Below are positions 29,196 through 39,698 of a DNA stretch of 64,000 nucleotides, one piece after another; within the stretch, counting starts at the first letter, position 1, and the number at the start of each line of letters is the position of its first letter. The notes beneath the pieces are model-generated. The model saw nothing but the letters and a program-made list of their open reading frames with translations. It had not been told where the DNA came from and made no database searches. This stretch comes from Unio delphinus (taxonomy: Eukaryota > Mollusca > Bivalvia > Unionida > Unionidae): NCBI GenBank assembly GCA_029339505.1, contig JAQISU010000115.1:1-64000 (forward strand). Reading direction: 5' to 3'. A program made the position numbers and the translations under genes.

Positions 29196-31381
29196 GTAGC
29201 AGTGTCGTGAACCTAAGCTCTAGGAGACTTTCTATTTCGGAGAAATCACTTTTAGAAAAGGGTTTGAAATTCATTCCAGCACCAAAATATATTGATCACT
29301 GCGAAATTACGAAACCAATTAAAGAATTCACTAGAAAATTAATGATCAATAAATTCTTTCATTCAAAGAAAACTATGATTAAGACGCCTTTCACAGATAA
29401 AAGCAATTGGTGCCCACCGCCTTCAACCCTTACACCATCAATTCGAGAGATAACCGACCGTATCTTTAAAAGGGTTTCTAAGATGCAAATGAGAAGAGAA
29501 ACACCTAATCTTCCGACTAACGAGTTTGCAGCTTTACAAACACTTCGCAATGACTCTGACATTGTTATTAAAAAGGCGGACAAAGGTTCAGCAACGGTTA
29601 TCTTAGATAAAAAGGATTATATTTGGGAAATAGATCGACAACTTGCTAATTCTAAGCATTACAGGAAATTAGATCAACCTATTTATCATACTACAAGTAA
29701 ACAAATAACTAACATCATACATCGGCTGGTAAACAACAAAAAGATCAGTAAAAAACAGGTGCAGTACTTAACACCAGCCGAGAACCCGAGGCCAAGGCAT
29801 ATTTATACTTTACCAAAAATTCACAAAAGCCCCGAATCCTGGTCTATTCCGTTTCAAATTCCACCAGGAAGACCAATAATATCTGATGTGGGGAGTGAAT
29901 CATATCGCATTTCGGAATATATAGACTCATTCTTAGCACCATTGGCAGCTAAACACTCATCATATCTCAGAGATACTACGGACTTTTTAGAAAAAATTAG
30001 AGATATCAAATTACCTTCAAACAGCTTTCTTGCCACTTTGGATGTTGAAAGTATGTACACAAATATTGATATTAAGGATGGATTGAAGGCGGTGTTTAAC
30101 AGTTTCAAGGCGAATCCAAACCCAAGTAGACCAGATTTAGAAATTTTGGAACTATTGAAACTGTGTTTAGAAAACAATGATTTTGAATTTAATGGCAATT
30201 GGTATCTACAAATTTCAGGAACAGCTATGGGAAAGAAATTCGCCCCAAGTTATGCAAATATTTTTATGGCAGAGTGGGAAAAAGCCGCATTCAATAGTTG
30301 TCAACTTCTTCCCGCAGTATATTTAAGGTTTCTGGATGATATTTTTCTGATTTGGACTTATTCCAAGGACGAGTTTGATCAATTTATCCAAACTTTAAAT
30401 AATTTCCATCCTTCCGTAAAACTTAAAGCTATCGTCAGCGACACTTCTGTCGATTTTCTGGATACAACCGTTTTTAAAGGACCCATGTTTGGAAATACCG
30501 GTATTTTAGATACAAAGGTATTCTTTAAGTCCACAGACACACATCAGTTACTGCATAAATCTTCTTTTCACCCTAAGCACACCTTTAAGGGGATCCTAAA
30601 ATCACAAATTATTAGATTTGACAGAATTTGTTCTAGGAAGGTAGATTTTCAGAGGGCTACAAACACACTGTTTAGAGTTTTAAGAACACGAGGGTATTCC
30701 AAGCACTTTCTCAGACAAATTAAGAACAATGCAATAGAAAATTTTGATACCAAACTACACGGAGTAGCTAAAGCAAAACCATGTAATAGCAGTCGCTGCA
30801 GCACTTGCCCATTTTTACAGGAAACACACATTTTCAAAAGTCAGCAGACTAATCAAACCTTTTATATTAAGCAAAATCTTTCATGCGATTCTAAAAACGT
30901 CATATACCTCATCACATGTAAGAAATGTGGAATACAATATGTGGGACAGACCAGTCTTACATTAAGAGATAGATTCACTAGACACAGATTTGATATCAGA
31001 CACAAGGCAAATAAAACCGTTCCTAACCATTTTAATACCTCAGACCATTCGATTAACGATTGTTGTATCACGCCAATTGAATATGTAGCGGATAAAGACA
31101 AACTAACGAAAAGAGAACAGTATTGGATACAAAAACTTAAATCATTAATGCCCGGGGGCCTAAATTTACATGAAGAGTTTGAAAAACTAATCCCGTTTGT
31201 CATTACATATAACACAAAAGCAACACAAGTTGCCAAACTAATGAAACAAGGGTATCTCGAAATTCAGCAGATATTCCCAGCCATATTTTCTCATAAATTC
31301 ATTACAGCTTATTGCAGAAATAAAAATTTAAGTGACTTCATTGTCAGAAGTAAGTTAAAGAGCGAAAGTAATTCTCCCTAG
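29114..31381 (+). CDS. U9 ORF2, PLE reverse transcriptase with GIY-YIG endonuclease
   Basis: 755 codons, protein as U4 ORF2 (E716). It lacks the S239T seen in its relatives U10 and U12. Confidence 0.94.
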   Translation: MGTSTQGVQVGFLSSPEGHSQDNETQLGSSVVNLSSRRLSISEKSLLEKGLKFIPAPKYIDHCEITKPIKEFTRKLMINKFFHSKKTMIKTPFTDKSNWCPPPSTLTPSIREITDRIFKRVSKMQMRRETPNLPTNEFAALQTLRNDSDIVIKKADKGSATVILDKKDYIWEIDRQLANSKHYRKLDQPIYHTTSKQITNIIHRLVNNKKISKKQVQYLTPAENPRPRHIYTLPKIHKSPESWSIPFQIPPGRPIISDVGSESYRISEYIDSFLAPLAAKHSSYLRDTTDFLEKIRDIKLPSNSFLATLDVESMYTNIDIKDGLKAVFNSFKANPNPSRPDLEILELLKLCLENNDFEFNGNWYLQISGTAMGKKFAPSYANIFMAEWEKAAFNSCQLLPAVYLRFLDDIFLIWTYSKDEFDQFIQTLNNFHPSVKLKAIVSDTSVDFLDTTVFKGPMFGNTGILDTKVFFKSTDTHQLLHKSSFHPKHTFKGILKSQIIRFDRICSRKVDFQRATNTLFRVLRTRGYSKHFLRQIKNNAIENFDTKLHGVAKAKPCNSSRCSTCPFLQETHIFKSQQTNQTFYIKQNLSCDSKNVIYLITCKKCGIQYVGQTSLTLRDRFTRHRFDIRHKANKTVPNHFNTSDHSINDCCITPIEYVADKDKLTKREQYWIQKLKSLMPGGLNLHEEFEKLIPFVITYNTKATQVAKLMKQGYLEIQQIFPAIFSHKFITAYCRNKNLSDFIVRSKLKSESNSP

Positions 31382-31400
31382 GCCAGAGCTTATTAGGGTC

Positions 31401-31448
31401 CCCTAACCCTAATCCTAACTCTAAACCTAACCCTAACCCTAACCCTAA
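31401..31448 (+). repeat. Telomeric tract U9/U10, 8 hexamers
   Basis: Five fixed hexamers plus three CCCTAA. Confidence 0.97.
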
Positions 31449-31649
31449 CTCGATACAATACAGGAATACCAACGGATTGTCAAGTCTTTCACAACAGCTC
31501 CACCTAGACAACAAACTGACTCCACTAGGGACCCACAAACAACTAACAAAACTGTCAACAATAAAGGGGTCAGCAGTGCATGGGACGTTAATCAATGGAT
31601 CCCGAAGAACCCGAGGAGCCATCAGCGAAAATTAAGCCCGCAAAAACCA

Positions 31650-32690
31650 TTGGATAATCCGATTAAACTAAATAACAGGTTCCTACCACTACAGGTTTTA
31701 GATACACCACCGAACCGAAAACCCGAAAACCAACTAACATTGAATCCAAGACCAAACGCACAGATCGTTAACTCTGAAAAGCAACAACATCGAGTACCAA
31801 GTTCGAACCCTACGAAGCCAACATTGACAAGCACCTTCTCAACAACACCACTGAACACGCCGAAGGACACAACACCAACAACATCAGGTCTTGTCAAACC
31901 ATTGGGGGACGCTCTAAGTGGTCTAATAACACCAAGGACTCCTTCTCCAAAGTCGAATAGGACACCAGGCCGACGATCACGGTCCCCTAGCCGCTCACCA
32001 TCTCCCAGCAGCTCACGCTCGATGTCACCATGCTACCCTGTGCAGACGTATGCTGCCGTTACACTATCACCACCGAAGGTAACACGATTTACACGACACC
32101 GTGGCAACAAAGCGGAATGGAAATTACCGAGATTTACCCATTCAACAGTGATAATTGGAGACTCAAACGTATCCCGAATTAGGAATGAAACTGGCAACAA
32201 ACACCTACAAATTGAGTCGTATCCGGGAGCAAGAATATGTCATTTTCAAGCCATGTTTAGGAATTACCAACACCAAGACAAACCAAAGGAAATAATTATT
32301 CACGTAGGGATTAATGACAGGGATAACAACAACAACACCGGAGTGGCGCAAAGCATGACGAATTTAGCACAGATCGCTAAAGCAACATTCCCAGACTCGG
32401 AAATATTCCTGGCACAAACCCCAGTTTCCAACACCATGGATGAAATAAGACCACGAGAAGCGTTCAACATCAGGAAACTCAACGAACATTTGACTAAAAT
32501 CACGGTGCAAGGAGTAAGCCACCTAGATAGCAACATCAGGGGTGGTTGCTTTTTTGAGTCAGACGGGATTCATTGGTGCCCCAGAACAGCCAACAGGATC
32601 GTCAATAAATGGGTACATCAACTCAGGGTGTACAAGTCGGTTTTTTGTCCAGTCCAGAAGGGCACAGCCAGGACAATGAAACACAATTAG
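31650..32690 (+). CDS. U10 ORF1, SGNH/GDSL-like hydrolase
   Basis: S31L, P102S and S316R; catalytic residues intact. Confidence 0.77.
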   Translation: MDNPIKLNNRFLPLQVLDTPPNRKPENQLTLNPRPNAQIVNSEKQQHRVPSSNPTKPTLTSTFSTTPLNTPKDTTPTTSGLVKPLGDALSGLITPRTPSPKSNRTPGRRSRSPSRSPSPSSSRSMSPCYPVQTYAAVTLSPPKVTRFTRHRGNKAEWKLPRFTHSTVIIGDSNVSRIRNETGNKHLQIESYPGARICHFQAMFRNYQHQDKPKEIIIHVGINDRDNNNNTGVAQSMTNLAQIAKATFPDSEIFLAQTPVSNTMDEIRPREAFNIRKLNEHLTKITVQGVSHLDSNIRGGCFFESDGIHWCPRTANRIVNKWVHQLRVYKSVFCPVQKGTARTMKHN

Positions 32691-34876
32691 GTAGCAGTGT
32701 CGTGAACCTAAGCTCTAGGAGACTTTCTATTTCGGAGAAATCACTTTTAGAAAAGGGTTTGAAATTCATTCCAGCACCAAAATATATTGATCACTGCGAA
32801 ATTACGAAACCAATTAAAGAATTCACTAGAAAATTAATGATCAATAAATTCTTTCATTCAAAGAAAACTATGATTAAGACGCCTTTCACAGATAAAAGCA
32901 ATTGGTGCCCACCGCCTTCAACCCTTACACCATCAATTCGAGAGATAACCGACCGTATCTTTAAAAGGGTTTCTAAGATGCAAATGAGAAGAGAAACACC
33001 TAATCTTCCGACTAACGAGTTTGCAGCTTTACAAACACTTCGCAATGACTCTGACATTGTTATTAAAAAGGCGGACAAAGGTTCAGCAACGGTTATCTTA
33101 GATAAAAAGGATTATATTTGGGAAATAGATCGACAACTTGCTAATTCTAAGCATTACAGGAAATTAGATCAACCTATTTATCATACTACAAGTAAACAAA
33201 TAACTAACATCATACATCGGCTGGTAAACAACAAAAAGATCAGTAAAAAACAGGTGCAGTACTTAACACCAGCCGAGAACCCGAGGCCAAGGCATATTTA
33301 TACTTTACCAAAAATTCACAAAACCCCCGAATCCTGGTCTATTCCGTTTCAAATTCCACCAGGAAGACCAATAATATCTGATGTGGGGAGTGAATCATAT
33401 CGCATTTCGGAATATATAGACTCATTCTTAGCACCATTGGCAGCTAAACACTCATCATATCTCAGAGATACTACGGACTTTTTAGAAAAAATTAGAGATA
33501 TCAAATTACCTTCAAACAGCTTTCTTGCCACTTTGGATGTTGAAAGTATGTACACAAATATTGATATTAAGGATGGATTGAAGGCGGTGTTTAACAGTTT
33601 CAAGGCGAATCCAAACCCAAGTAGACCAGATTTAGAAATTTTGGAACTATTGAAACTGTGTTTAGAAAACAATGATTTTGAATTTAATGGCAATTGGTAT
33701 CTACAAATTTCAGGAACAGCTATGGGAAAGAAATTCGCCCCAAGTTATGCAAATATTTTTATGGCAGAGTGGGAAAAAGCCGCATTCAATAGTTGTCAAC
33801 TTCTTCCCGCAGTATATTTAAGGTTTCTGGATGATATTTTTCTGATTTGGACTTATTCCAAGGACGAGTTTGATCAATTTATCCAAACTTTAAATAATTT
33901 CCATCCTTCCGTAAAACTTAAAGCTATCGTCAGCGACACTTCTGTCGATTTTCTGGATACAACCGTTTTTAAAGGACCCATGTTTGGAAATACCGGTATT
34001 TTAGATACAAAGGTATTCTTTAAGTCCACAGACACACATCAGTTACTGCATAAATCTTCTTTTCACCCTAAGCACACCTTTAAGGGGATCCTAAAATCAC
34101 AAATTATTAGATTTGACAGAATTTGTTCTAGGAAGGTAGATTTTCAGAGGGCTACAAACACACTGTTTAGAGTTTTAAGAACACGAGGGTATTCCAAGCA
34201 CTTTCTCAGACAAATTAAGAACAATGCAATAGAAAATTTTGATACCAAACTACACGGAGTAGCTAAAGCAAAACCATGTAATAGCAGTCGCTGCAGCACT
34301 TGCCCATTTTTACAGGAAACACACATTTTCAAAAGTCAGCAGACTAATCAAACCTTTTATATTAAGCAAAATCTTTCATGCGATTCTAAAAACGTCATAT
34401 ACCTCATCACATGTAAGAAATGTGGAATACAATATGTGGGACAGACCAGTCTTACATTAAGAGATAGATTCACTAGACACAGATTTGATATCAGACACAA
34501 GGCAAATAAAACCGTTCCTAACCATTTTAATACCTCAGACCATTCGATTAACGATTGTTGTATCACGCCAATTGAATATGTAGCGGATAAAGACAAACTA
34601 ACGAAAAGAGAACAGTATTGGATACAAAAACTTAAATCATTAATGCCCGGGGGCCTAAATTTACATGAAGAGTTTGAAAAACTAATCCCGTTTGTCATTA
34701 CATATAACACAAAAGCAACACAAGTTGCCAAACTAATGAAACAAGGGTATCTCGAAATTCAGCAGATATTCCCAGCCATATTTTCTCATAAATTCATTAC
34801 AGCTTATTGCAGAAATAAAAATTTAAGTGACTTCATTGTCAGAAGTAAGTTAAAGAGCGAAAGTAATTCTCCCTAG
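32609..34876 (+). CDS. U10 ORF2, PLE reverse transcriptase with GIY-YIG endonuclease
   Basis: 755 codons with S239T directly after the Y-T-L-P-K-I-H-K motif, and E716. Confidence 0.94.
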   Translation: MGTSTQGVQVGFLSSPEGHSQDNETQLGSSVVNLSSRRLSISEKSLLEKGLKFIPAPKYIDHCEITKPIKEFTRKLMINKFFHSKKTMIKTPFTDKSNWCPPPSTLTPSIREITDRIFKRVSKMQMRRETPNLPTNEFAALQTLRNDSDIVIKKADKGSATVILDKKDYIWEIDRQLANSKHYRKLDQPIYHTTSKQITNIIHRLVNNKKISKKQVQYLTPAENPRPRHIYTLPKIHKTPESWSIPFQIPPGRPIISDVGSESYRISEYIDSFLAPLAAKHSSYLRDTTDFLEKIRDIKLPSNSFLATLDVESMYTNIDIKDGLKAVFNSFKANPNPSRPDLEILELLKLCLENNDFEFNGNWYLQISGTAMGKKFAPSYANIFMAEWEKAAFNSCQLLPAVYLRFLDDIFLIWTYSKDEFDQFIQTLNNFHPSVKLKAIVSDTSVDFLDTTVFKGPMFGNTGILDTKVFFKSTDTHQLLHKSSFHPKHTFKGILKSQIIRFDRICSRKVDFQRATNTLFRVLRTRGYSKHFLRQIKNNAIENFDTKLHGVAKAKPCNSSRCSTCPFLQETHIFKSQQTNQTFYIKQNLSCDSKNVIYLITCKKCGIQYVGQTSLTLRDRFTRHRFDIRHKANKTVPNHFNTSDHSINDCCITPIEYVADKDKLTKREQYWIQKLKSLMPGGLNLHEEFEKLIPFVITYNTKATQVAKLMKQGYLEIQQIFPAIFSHKFITAYCRNKNLSDFIVRSKLKSESNSP

Positions 34877-34895
34877 GCCAGAGCTTATTAGGGTC

Positions 34896-34973
34896 CCCTA
34901 ACCCTAATCCTAACTCTAAACCTAACCCTAACCCTAACCCTAACCCTAACCCTAACCCTAACCCTAACCCTAA
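34896..34973 (+). repeat. Telomeric tract U10/U11, 13 hexamers
   Basis: Five fixed hexamers plus eight CCCTAA. Confidence 0.97.
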
Positions 34974-35174
34974 CTCGATACAATACAGGAATACCAACGG
35001 ATTGTCAAGTTTTTCACAACAGCTCCACCTAGACAACAAACTGACTCCACTAGGGACCCACAAACAACTAACAAAACTGTCAACAATAAAGGGGTCAGCA
35101 GTGCATGGGACGTTAATCAATGGATCCCGAAGAACCCGAGGAGCCATCAGCGAAAATTAAGCCCGCAAAAACCA

Positions 35175-36215
35175 TTGGATAATCCGATTAAACTAAATAA
35201 CAGGTTCCTACCACTACAGGTTTTAGATACACCACCGAACCGAAAACCCGAAAACCAACTAACATCGAATCCAAGACCAAACGCACAGATCGTTAACTCT
35301 GAAAAGCAACAACATCGAGTACCAAGTTCGAACCCTACGAAGCCAACATTGACAAGCACCTTCTCAACAACACCACTGAACACGCCGAAGGACACAACAC
35401 CAACAACATCAGGTCTTGTCAAACCATTGGGGGACGCTCTAAGTGGTCTAATAACACCAAGGACTCCTTCTCCAAAGCCGAATAGGACACCAGGCCGACG
35501 ATCACGGTCCCCTAGCCGCTCACCATCTCCCAGCAGCTCACGCTCGATGTCACCATGCTACCCTGTGCAGACGTATGCTGCCGTTACACTATCACCACCG
35601 AAGGTAACACGATTTACACGACACCGTGGCAACAAAGCGGAATGGAAATTACCGAGATTTACCCATTCAACAGTGATAATTGGAGACTCAAACGTATCCC
35701 GAATTAGGAATGAAACTGGCAACAAACACCTACAAATTGAGTCGTATCCGGGAGCAAGAATATGTCATTTTCAAGCCATGTTTAGGAATTACCAACACCA
35801 AGACAAACCAAAGGAAATAATTATTCACGTAGGGATTAATGACAGGGATAACAACAACAACACCGGAGTGGCGCAAAGCATGACGAATTTAGCACAGATC
35901 GCTAAAGCAACATTCCCAGACTCGGAAATATTCCTGGCACAAACCCCAGTTTCCAACACCATGGATGAAATAAGACCACGAGAAGCGTTCAACATCAGGA
36001 AACTCAACGAACATTTGACTAAAATCACGGTGCAAGGAGTAAGCCACCTAGATAGCAACATCAGGGGTGGTTGCTTTTTTGAGTCAGACGGGATTCATTG
36101 GTGCCCCAGAACAGCCAACAGCATCGTCAATAAATGGGTACATCAACTCAGGGTGTACAAGTCGGTTTTTTGTCCAGTCCAGAAGGGCACAGCCAGGACA
36201 ATGAAACACAATTAG
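35175..36215 (+). CDS. U11 ORF1, SGNH/GDSL-like hydrolase
   Basis: Protein identical to U3 ORF1. Confidence 0.77.
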   Translation: MDNPIKLNNRFLPLQVLDTPPNRKPENQLTSNPRPNAQIVNSEKQQHRVPSSNPTKPTLTSTFSTTPLNTPKDTTPTTSGLVKPLGDALSGLITPRTPSPKPNRTPGRRSRSPSRSPSPSSSRSMSPCYPVQTYAAVTLSPPKVTRFTRHRGNKAEWKLPRFTHSTVIIGDSNVSRIRNETGNKHLQIESYPGARICHFQAMFRNYQHQDKPKEIIIHVGINDRDNNNNTGVAQSMTNLAQIAKATFPDSEIFLAQTPVSNTMDEIRPREAFNIRKLNEHLTKITVQGVSHLDSNIRGGCFFESDGIHWCPRTANSIVNKWVHQLRVYKSVFCPVQKGTARTMKHN

Positions 36216-37723
36216 GTAGCAGTGTCGTGAACCTAAGCTCTAGGAGACTTTCTATTTCGGAGAAATCACTTTTAGAAAAGGGTTTGAAATTCATTCCAGC
36301 ACCAAAATATATTGATCACTGCGAAATTACGAAACCAATTAAAGAATTCACTAGAAAATTAATGATCAATAAATTCTTTCATTCAAAGAAAACTATGATT
36401 AAGACGCCTTTCACAGATAAAAGCAATTGGTGCCCACCGCCTTCAACCCTTACACCATCAATTCGAGAGATAACCGACCGTATCTTTAAAAGGGTTTCTA
36501 AGATGCAAATGAGAAGAGAAACACCTAATCTTCCGACTAACGAGTTTGCAGCTTTACAAACACTTCGCAATGACTCTGACATTGTTATTAAAAAGGCGGA
36601 CAAAGGTTCAGCAACGGTTATCTTAGATAAAAAGGATTATATTTGGGAAATAGATCGACAACTTGCTAATTCTAAGCATTACAGGAAATTAGATCAACCT
36701 ATTTATCATACTACAAGTAAACAAATAACTAACATCATACATCGGCTGGTAAACAACAAAAAGATCAGTAAAAAACAGGTGCAGTACTTAACACCAGCCG
36801 AGAACCCGAGGCCAAGGCATATTTATACTTTACCAAAAATTCACAAAAGCCCCGAATCCTGGTCTATTCCGTTTCAAATTCCACCAGGAAGACCAATAAT
36901 ATCTGATGTGGGGAGTGAATCATATCGCATTTCGGAATATATAGACTCATTCTTAGCACCATTGGCAGCTAAACACTCATCATATCTCAGAGATACTACG
37001 GACTTTTTAGAAAAAATTAGAGATATCAAATTACCTTCAAACAGCTTTCTTGCCACTTTGGATGTTGAAAGTATGTACACAAATATTGATATTAAGGATG
37101 GATTGAAGGCGGTGTTTAACAGTTTCAAGGCGAATCCAAACCCAAGTAGACCAGATTTAGAAATTTTGGAACTATTGAAACTGTGTTTAGAAAACAATGA
37201 TTTTGAATTTAATGGCAATTGGTATCTACAAATTTCAGGAACAGCTATGGGAAAGAAATTCGCCCCAAGTTATGCAAATATTTTTATGGCAGAGTGGGAA
37301 AAAGCCGCATTCAATAGTTGTCAACTTCTTCCCGCAGTATATTTAAGGTTTCTGGATGATATTTTTCTGATTTGGACTTATTCCAAGGACGAGTTTGATC
37401 AATTTATCCAAACTTTAAATAATTTCCATCCTTCCGTAAAACTTAAAGCTATCGTCAGCGACACTTCTGTCGATTTTCTGGATACAACCGTTTTTAAAGG
37501 ACCCATGTTTGGAAATACCGGTATTTTAGATACAAAGGTATTCTTTAAGTCCACAGACACACATCAGTTACTGCATAAATCTTCTTTTCACCCTAAGCAC
37601 ACCTTTAAGGGGATCCTAAAATCACAAATTATTAGATTTGACAGAATTTGTTCTAGGAAGGTAGATTTTCAGAGGGCTACAAACACACTGTTTAGAGTTT
37701 TAAGAACACGAGGGTATTCCTAG
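36134..37723 (+). CDS. U11 ORF2, reverse transcriptase truncated at codon 530
   Basis: 529 codons; same product as in U1 and U8. Confidence 0.87.
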   Translation: MGTSTQGVQVGFLSSPEGHSQDNETQLGSSVVNLSSRRLSISEKSLLEKGLKFIPAPKYIDHCEITKPIKEFTRKLMINKFFHSKKTMIKTPFTDKSNWCPPPSTLTPSIREITDRIFKRVSKMQMRRETPNLPTNEFAALQTLRNDSDIVIKKADKGSATVILDKKDYIWEIDRQLANSKHYRKLDQPIYHTTSKQITNIIHRLVNNKKISKKQVQYLTPAENPRPRHIYTLPKIHKSPESWSIPFQIPPGRPIISDVGSESYRISEYIDSFLAPLAAKHSSYLRDTTDFLEKIRDIKLPSNSFLATLDVESMYTNIDIKDGLKAVFNSFKANPNPSRPDLEILELLKLCLENNDFEFNGNWYLQISGTAMGKKFAPSYANIFMAEWEKAAFNSCQLLPAVYLRFLDDIFLIWTYSKDEFDQFIQTLNNFHPSVKLKAIVSDTSVDFLDTTVFKGPMFGNTGILDTKVFFKSTDTHQLLHKSSFHPKHTFKGILKSQIIRFDRICSRKVDFQRATNTLFRVLRTRGYS

Positions 37724-38401
37724 CACTTTCTCAGACAAATTAAGAACAATGCAATAGAAAATTTTGATACCAAACTACACGGAGTAGCTAAAGCAAAACC
37801 ATGTAATAGCAGTCGCTGCAGCACTTGCCCATTTTTACAGGAAACACACATTTTCAAAAGTCAGCAGACTAATCAAACCTTTTATATTAAGCAAAATCTT
37901 TCATGCGATTCTAAAAACGTCATATACCTCATCACATGTAAGAAATGTGGAATACAATATGTGGGACAGACCAGTCTTACATTAAGAGATAGATTCACTA
38001 GACACAGATTTGATATCAGACACAAGGCAAATAAAACCGTTCCTAACCATTTTAATACCTCAGACCATTCGATTAACGATTGTTGTATCACGCCAATTGA
38101 ATATGTAGCGGATAAAGACAAACTAACGAAAAGAGAACAGTATTGGATACAAAAACTTAAATCATTAATGCCCGGGGGCCTAAATTTACATGAAGAGTTT
38201 GAAAAACTAATCCCGTTTGTCATTACATATAACACAAAAGCAACACAAGTTGCCAAACTAATGAAACAAGGGTATCTCCAAATTCAGCAGATATTCCCAG
38301 CCATATTTTCTCATAAATTCATTACAGCTTATTGCAGAAATAAAAATTTAAGTGACTTCATTGTCAGAAGTAAGTTAAAGAGCGAAAGTAATTCTCCCTA
38401 G
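37724..38401 (+). pseudogene. U11 untranslated GIY-YIG tail
   Basis: Frame open to the normal stop; Q716. Confidence 0.8.
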
Positions 38402-38420
38402 GCCAGAGCTTATTAGGGTC

Positions 38421-38456
38421 CCCTAACCCTAATCCTAACTCTAAACCTAACCCTAA
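38421..38456 (+). repeat. Telomeric tract U11/U12, 6 hexamers
   Basis: Five fixed hexamers plus one CCCTAA. Confidence 0.97.
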
Positions 38457-38657
38457 CTCGATACAATACAGGAATACCAACGGATTGTCAAGTCTTTCAC
38501 AACAGCTCCACCTAGACAACAAACTGACTCCACTAGGGACCCACAAACAACTAACAAAACTGTCAACAATAAAGGGGTCAGCAGTGCATGGGACGTTAAT
38601 CAATGGATCCCGAAGAACCCGAGGAGCCATCAGCGAAAATTAAGCCCGCAAAAACCA

Positions 38658-39698
38658 TTGGATAATCCGATTAAACTAAATAACAGGTTCCTACCACTAC
38701 AGGTTTTAGATACACCACCGAACCGAAAACCCGAAAACCAACTAACATTGAATCCAAGACCAAACGCACAGATCGTTAACTCTGAAAAGCAACAACATCG
38801 AGTACCAAGTTCGAACCCTACGAAGCCAACATTGACAAGCACCTTCTCAACAACACCACTGAACACGCCGAAGGACACAACACCAACAACATCAGGTCTT
38901 GTCAAACCATTGGGGGACGCTCTAAGTGGTCTAATAACACCAAGGACTCCTTCTCCAAAGTCGAATAGGACACCAGGCCGACGATCACGGTCCCCTAGCC
39001 GCTCACCATCTCCCAGCAGCTCACGCTCGATGTCACCATGCTACCCTGTGCAGACGTATGCTGCCGTTACACTATCACCACCGAAGGTAACACGATTTAC
39101 ACGACACCGTGGCAACAAAGCGGAATGGAAATTACCGAGATTTACCCATTCAACAGTGATAATTGGAGACTCAAACGTATCCCGAATTAGGAATGAAACT
39201 GGCAACAAACACCTACAAATTGAGTCGTATCCGGGAGCAAGAATATGTCATTTTCAAGCCATGTTTAGGAATTACCAACACCAAGACAAACCAAAGGAAA
39301 TAATTATTCACGTAGGGATTAATGACAGGGATAACAACAACAACACCGGAGTGGCGCAAAGCATGACGAATTTAGCACAGATCGCTAAAGCAACATTCCC
39401 AGACTCGGAAATATTCCTGGCACAAACCCCAGTTTCCAACACCATGGATGAAATAAGACCACGAGAAGCGTTCAACATCAGGAAACTCAACGAACATTTG
39501 ACTAAAATCACGGTGCAAGGAGTAAGCCACCTAGATAGCAACATCAGGGGTGGTTGCTTTTTTGAGTCAGACGGGATTCATTGGTGCCCCAGAACAGCCA
39601 ACAGGATCGTCAATAAATGGGTACATCAACTCAGGGTGTACAAGTCGGTTTTTTGTCCAGTCCAGAAGGGCACAGCCAGGACAATGAAACACAATTAG
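38658..39698 (+). CDS. U12 ORF1, SGNH/GDSL-like hydrolase
   Basis: S31L, P102S and S316R, as in U10. Confidence 0.77.
   Translation: MDNPIKLNNRFLPLQVLDTPPNRKPENQLTLNPRPNAQIVNSEKQQHRVPSSNPTKPTLTSTFSTTPLNTPKDTTPTTSGLVKPLGDALSGLITPRTPSPKSNRTPGRRSRSPSRSPSPSSSRSMSPCYPVQTYAAVTLSPPKVTRFTRHRGNKAEWKLPRFTHSTVIIGDSNVSRIRNETGNKHLQIESYPGARICHFQAMFRNYQHQDKPKEIIIHVGINDRDNNNNTGVAQSMTNLAQIAKATFPDSEIFLAQTPVSNTMDEIRPREAFNIRKLNEHLTKITVQGVSHLDSNIRGGCFFESDGIHWCPRTANRIVNKWVHQLRVYKSVFCPVQKGTARTMKHN

Larger units (their letters stand above)
27954..31448 (+). mobile_element. PLE unit U9
   Basis: 3495 bp, both ORFs open. A member of the P102S subgroup (U9, U10, U12, U19). Confidence 0.96.
31449..34973 (+). mobile_element. 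PLE unit U10
   Basis: 3525 bp, both ORFs open. Both proteins are identical to those of U12, from which it differs mainly in tract length (eight against three perfect CCCTAA). Confidence 0.96.
34974..38456 (+). mobile_element. PLE unit U11
   Basis: 3483 bp. It shares with U8 the leader C-to-T change (35011), the codon-530 stop and the short tract. Confidence 0.96.
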